Positions 60,372 through 64,000 of a stretch of 64,000 bases of DNA are shown here, piece by piece. The position numbers and the translations under genes are program-made. The notes beneath the pieces are model-generated. The model did not search any database. It worked only from the letters and a program-made list of their open reading frames with translations, and was not told where the DNA came from. Position 1 is the stretch's first letter; every line of letters starts with the position of its first letter. Source of the stretch: Candidatus Babelota bacterium (GTDB lineage Bacteria; Babelota; Babeliae; Babelales; Vermiphilaceae); NCBI GenBank assembly GCA_023382795.1, contig JAHDWT010000001.1:1-64000 (forward strand). Reading direction: 5' to 3'.

Positions 60372-62830
60372 GTGCTTTGTTCCGTAGATTTAGCTGCTGC
60401 ATTTTGCATTGCTGTTTTTTTCTTCTTTCGCCGGCGTTTTTTCTTTACTAATATTTTTTCTTGCTGCAGATCCGCGAATGGCGTTCCTTTGAATATATTA
60501 TAATCAACCGTTGCGGAAGGGCTGCCAACCTTTTCCTTAAAGAACGTCCTATCAACAAGATCACGATCATTAATCACTGATTTAATATCTTGAATATCAG
60601 CATGGTACTCATCAATATGTGTTTTGGTAAAGGTTTCAGCCTGCTTTCTATTTAATGGTTGAATAATACGTGTAGAAATCAACACAAGTAAATTCTCCTT
60701 AGAATCTTCACGCTTTTTGTTTTTAAACAACCAGCCAATAAGCGGAATATCACCCAGAATAGGGAATTTACTTTCGTCAGTTGCAGTTCTATTTCTTATC
60801 AATCCACCAAGAGCTAAGATTTCTCTATCTGCGACAATAGTTGATGTTTTAATAGTCTTAATCGTCCTCGATCCATCCTCTGGCGAAGCACTACGAAATT
60901 CTTCTATCGAAATCTCCAAAGCAAAAATGATCATACCATCAGAGTTAATCTGCGGGGTAATCTGTATGGTAAGATTTGCATCAATGTCTTTTTTTGTTTG
61001 CGTTCTAGATGTCGAAATAACTTCTGCTGTTACAATACGGCGTGTTTCACCTAAAGATATGCTTGCTGGCGTCTTATTGGCTGTTACTAAAAAAGGATTT
61101 GAAACGACTTGTGTATTACTAATACTTTGTAGAACTTGGAAAATGCCCCATACACCAAATTGATCAGTACCAAGCGATAAAATGGTATTACCTGCCCCCT
61201 TTCCAATCACTAAATTTATGAGATCTCCCAATATACGTTGTGCTCCGGTTACAGCAGAGTCATTCGTTATTATGCCCTGTGGAGAACTTCCAGCACGCAA
61301 ACCTGATGTTTGAAATTTAATGTTATTACCAAGTAATCCACTTACCCCACCTGGCGTTTTGCTTCTGATTTGAGCTCCCAATTCCTTGGTATTAATATCA
61401 CCAAGGGTTAATATAAGCATTTCTATAGCAACCTGCGGTTGTGGTTCATCGAGTTTTTCCATGATTTCTTTAGCTTTAAGAAAATCATCGTAATCACCAC
61501 GTACAATCACACGATTATTGGTTGGTTCAGCGGTGAACGACATTGGTCTAAAATACTTGTCGTCACCACGAACACCTCCTACTTGAGCAGCCGGTATATT
61601 TTGGCCAAATTTAGTGACAGTATTCATGGTTGCAGCTACCGTCTCTGCATCTGCATAACGTAACGGAAAGATATGTAACGGTGAATAGGGAGTTGTTGGC
61701 TCAACGTCAATATCACGGATAACAAAATTTTCTACTTGACGAATAGCATCGCGCGATCCAAGCAAAATCAGAGAATTGGTACGCTGCTCTGCAATGATGC
61801 GCACATCATCAGGAAAATAATTAGCACCGGACGATTTTCTTGGGCCAATAATTCTCCCCGCAGCTCCCGTCTGTTGATCTGGCTGAATAAGACTCTTATA
61901 TAGATCCTCAACACGCTTAGCATCAACCTGTTTTAGTTTTAGAACAGACATAGCTTGTGGCATAACAATACGATCAAGTTCTTTAATAATCCGCATCAAC
62001 ACTTTTATGTTGTAAGCACTATCAGTAAGCATAAACGCCTTGAGTTCTTGCATAAAAACAACTGAGGAAGAGCTACTGCGCAAGTTTTCTATGACGCCTT
62101 TTAACGTATCAAGCGTGGTAAATTCAACAAAATAAACATACCGAACCTTGGCATCAGTATCAGGCAAGGTGTCGGCATCAACACCTATGAACGCGGGTAT
62201 TGGTGATTTTTTTGTATTATCTATGCTGGTAATGCGGTACACTTTAGGAGCAGCTCCATCCTGATAAAGTGACAATCCAGCCATGTTAAGAAAGGTCGTA
62301 AAGTAAGACCACGCTTCTGGTTTGGTGAGTGGTTTATGTGTTTTAAATGAAATTTTATTCCCATTTACTGCTTTTCCACCTGGAGCCATAGGATTAATTG
62401 CATCATCGGAAATAAACGTAACATCAAAAATTTGCTCAATGTACGTTAACAAATTCTGCAGATCAGCATTTTCAAAATTAAAAATAATTTCAGGCTCATC
62501 GGGTTTTTCAGCATCATAAGCACTACCAGTAGTTTCAAGCTGAGCAGCTTCATCCAATTTTGCTGCTGGTACACTTGGCTTGTCTGCTAGATCTTGCTGA
62601 ACTACTTCTTTAGGTCCGGTATTGGGTACTGAAACATCTTTAAATTCTCTCGCAGGCCCCATCGCTTGACTAAGAGTAAGCGTGTTCTTCGGTGCGACTT
62701 CAGCAAGAAGCTGTCCTTTGCTTGCCATACCTTTAGTAGTTTTTTGTGTCAGCTGGGCACCCGCCTGCACCATAACCATCATGGCGAGGACTGCGATCAT
62801 AACATTCAAAAATGATAGCGTTTTTTTCAT
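60365..62830 (-). CDS. gspD: Secretin (GspD-like), first copy
   Basis: 821 residues from ATG 62830 (MKKTLSFLNVMIAVLAMMV, a signal peptide); ATG 62842 would overlap the gspC stop. N0-like domain FNFENADLQNLLTYIEQIFDVTFIS, then KH-type repeats (AFMLTDSAYNIKVLMRIIKELD; LILLGSRDAIRQVENFVI; RVIVRGDYDDFLKAKEIMEKLD). The secretin barrel has FQVLQSISNTQVVSNPFLVT, LALGGLIRNR and ILGDIPLIGWLFKNKK. A 75-residue tail ends in a Lys/Arg-rich run (KKKRRRKKKK). It follows gspC directly, as in canonical C-D order, so this is the better GspD candidate. Confidence 0.9.
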   Translation of the reverse strand: MKKTLSFLNVMIAVLAMMVMVQAGAQLTQKTTKGMASKGQLLAEVAPKNTLTLSQAMGPAREFKDVSVPNTGPKEVVQQDLADKPSVPAAKLDEAAQLETTGSAYDAEKPDEPEIIFNFENADLQNLLTYIEQIFDVTFISDDAINPMAPGGKAVNGNKISFKTHKPLTKPEAWSYFTTFLNMAGLSLYQDGAAPKVYRITSIDNTKKSPIPAFIGVDADTLPDTDAKVRYVYFVEFTTLDTLKGVIENLRSSSSSVVFMQELKAFMLTDSAYNIKVLMRIIKELDRIVMPQAMSVLKLKQVDAKRVEDLYKSLIQPDQQTGAAGRIIGPRKSSGANYFPDDVRIIAEQRTNSLILLGSRDAIRQVENFVIRDIDVEPTTPYSPLHIFPLRYADAETVAATMNTVTKFGQNIPAAQVGGVRGDDKYFRPMSFTAEPTNNRVIVRGDYDDFLKAKEIMEKLDEPQPQVAIEMLILTLGDINTKELGAQIRSKTPGGVSGLLGNNIKFQTSGLRAGSSPQGIITNDSAVTGAQRILGDLINLVIGKGAGNTILSLGTDQFGVWGIFQVLQSISNTQVVSNPFLVTANKTPASISLGETRRIVTAEVISTSRTQTKKDIDANLTIQITPQINSDGMIIFALEISIEEFRSASPEDGSRTIKTIKTSTIVADREILALGGLIRNRTATDESKFPILGDIPLIGWLFKNKKREDSKENLLVLISTRIIQPLNRKQAETFTKTHIDEYHADIQDIKSVINDRDLVDRTFFKEKVGSPSATVDYNIFKGTPFADLQQEKILVKKKRRRKKKKTAMQNAAAKSTEQSTC

Positions 62831-62834
62831 ACAG

Positions 62835-63953
62835 TTACTCATGTATCGTTTGATATGCTGCAGATGCATCCGATGGTTTTCCCTGCTGCAACATATTCCG
62901 TCGTTCTTGTTTTCTAATTTCTTGGAGTGTTGGTGCAAAGGTATGTTTTTTTTCAAGTATTTTTTGCTGTTCCTCGGTTAAGCCAAATTCACTTACCATG
63001 CCAGGAGGTGGCGTTTTTTCAACCTTTCGAGACTCAGTAAATTCTTTAAGCGTATAACTCAGTGTGAATAACTGCCCATTTCGCTGCAATGTCACTTTGA
63101 ACGAATCACCTTCACGAAGCAATATAATATGATCATAAATTTCTTTACGTTTTTTAGTGCTTGTTACTGCTATCCCGGCTATATCCATAATCATATCGCC
63201 AGCTTGCAAACCCAGTGATTGCGAAAATAAATCAATATCCGATTCCCCAACACGGACACCAATGCCCTTACCATCTTTGTAGCTCGTGGTTAGGTCAAGC
63301 AAATCAATTAATTTCCCTAAATTAGGCACTCGCTCAACAAATACAACGGGATCAATCTGATAGTTATTTGGTGCAATTTTTCGTATCGCATTCGTCCAAT
63401 CACTAATCTGAGCAAAGGTTGGATCATCTTGCGCATCTTTGGCTCTTAAATAAAATACTTCTTGCTGTCCGTTAGAACGCAAGAAGATAACTTTATTTTT
63501 GAAGATACGTATAAGTTGCGCATCTTCTATTTTTTCACCTACTTTGTATACGCCTTCACGCTTTGTCTTATTATCGAGTATGATGGCTATATTGTTTGAG
63601 TCATCGCTCGTTGCCATAATACCGTGTAAAGTTATCTGGAGCGGATCAAGAAATTGTGGTTTTGGTTGCGCAGGTACTTCCATAGAGCTTAGTTGCGGTG
63701 GTTCCGGCAAAGGAGTTACTAGAGTCGGTTCTTTTGGCGTCAAAATCTCTTTGCGATAGGTATCAAAAAGATCGTATTCATATATTTTGCTTATGTTAAT
63801 TTTTGACACTTCTCGCGTAACCTCTTTGGCACGTTTTTTTGGCTTGATAGACTCACGCTCAGGAACTTCCTGTTTAAAGAAAAAGGTAAACGCGAATGCT
63901 GCGATGACAAGACCTGTCAAGATGCTATTAAATATCCAAAACGGATGTCTCAT
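62835..63953 (-). CDS. gspC: Type II secretion protein GspC
   Basis: 372 residues, AAGGA 8 bases before ATG 63953. The inner-membrane helix is about 8-27. A Pro-rich linker follows (PLPEPPQLSS), then the HR domain (about 103-170: LQITLHGIMATSDDSNNIAI, VYKVGEKIEDAQLIRIFKNKVIFL), which binds the secretin N0 domain. The PDZ domain is about 225-305 (GIGVRVGESDIDLFSQSLGLQAGDMIMDIAGIAV). An extra helical tail of about 65 residues ends the protein. It links the platform to the secretin and starts the minus-strand operon C-D-L-M-D. Confidence 0.9.
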   Translation of the reverse strand: MRHPFWIFNSILTGLVIAAFAFTFFFKQEVPERESIKPKKRAKEVTREVSKINISKIYEYDLFDTYRKEILTPKEPTLVTPLPEPPQLSSMEVPAQPKPQFLDPLQITLHGIMATSDDSNNIAIILDNKTKREGVYKVGEKIEDAQLIRIFKNKVIFLRSNGQQEVFYLRAKDAQDDPTFAQISDWTNAIRKIAPNNYQIDPVVFVERVPNLGKLIDLLDLTTSYKDGKGIGVRVGESDIDLFSQSLGLQAGDMIMDIAGIAVTSTKKRKEIYDHIILLREGDSFKVTLQRNGQLFTLSYTLKEFTESRKVEKTPPPGMVSEFGLTEEQQKILEKKHTFAPTLQEIRKQERRNMLQQGKPSDASAAYQTIHE

Positions 63954-64000
63954 GCAGCGATTCCTTCATCAATATGTTATTCTCACACCATACCGATCCC

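Overview
The window looks like part of a reduced, AT-leaning genome of a Gram-negative, host-associated bacterium. Many genes have signal peptides. There are several outer-membrane beta-barrels ending in phenylalanine, a type II secretion/pseudopilus gene set with two secretins, an MCE lipid-transport protein, and secreted beta-helix, leucine-rich-repeat and lipase proteins of the effector type. FtsZ and FtsA are present, which argues against Chlamydiae. The best guess, from general knowledge of gene content and not from any search, is a member of Dependentiae (TM6), whose known members live in protists.

Region by region. 1-140 is the start of a leftward exported protein that runs off the window. 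282-8462 is a probable operon of seven secreted proteins: four paralogous beta-helix proteins, a leucine-rich-repeat protein that overlaps the fourth, a eukaryote-like cPLA2/patatin lipase, and an unknown protein. It ends at a bidirectional terminator. The first beta-helix gene is put out of frame by an 11-G tract in its signal peptide. 8485-12032 (minus) is a promoter, a short ORF packed with Tyr and Phe codons, a terminator hairpin, a TrpX-type ABC importer (binding protein, permease, ATPase) and inorganic pyrophosphatase; together these look like a transcription-attenuation system. 12133-17571 holds a PLC-like protein, a YdjM-like membrane protein, an internally duplicated exported protein, a PutP-like symporter and TatD.

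17652-26719 is mostly housekeeping: HU, SerRS, a DUF58 pair, HemW, a PNPOx-like protein, an exported coiled-coil protein, tRNA-Thr(CGT), ribosomal protein S9 and GlmS. 26787-35097 is a block of envelope and exported proteins (a VTT/DedA-like membrane protein, two beta-barrels and three signal-peptide proteins rich in coiled coil or low complexity). 35293-39223 is the division cluster: a diverged FtsQ-like protein, FtsA, FtsZ and a small membrane protein. YifB/ComM follows on the minus strand, then a 968-residue secreted protein paired with a beta-barrel, and an unknown exported protein.

46217-63953 carries the secretion machinery. The plus strand has GspF-G-H-I-J-K, an MCE protein with a beta-rich C-terminus, AspRS and a diverged enolase. 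The minus strand has GspC, secretin, GspL/PilM, GspM-like and a second secretin. The GspE ATPase and the prepilin peptidase are not in the window. A plausible overall picture is a parasite that uses the type II-like machine to put the Sec-exported effectors outside the cell and imports host aromatic amino acids under attenuation control.
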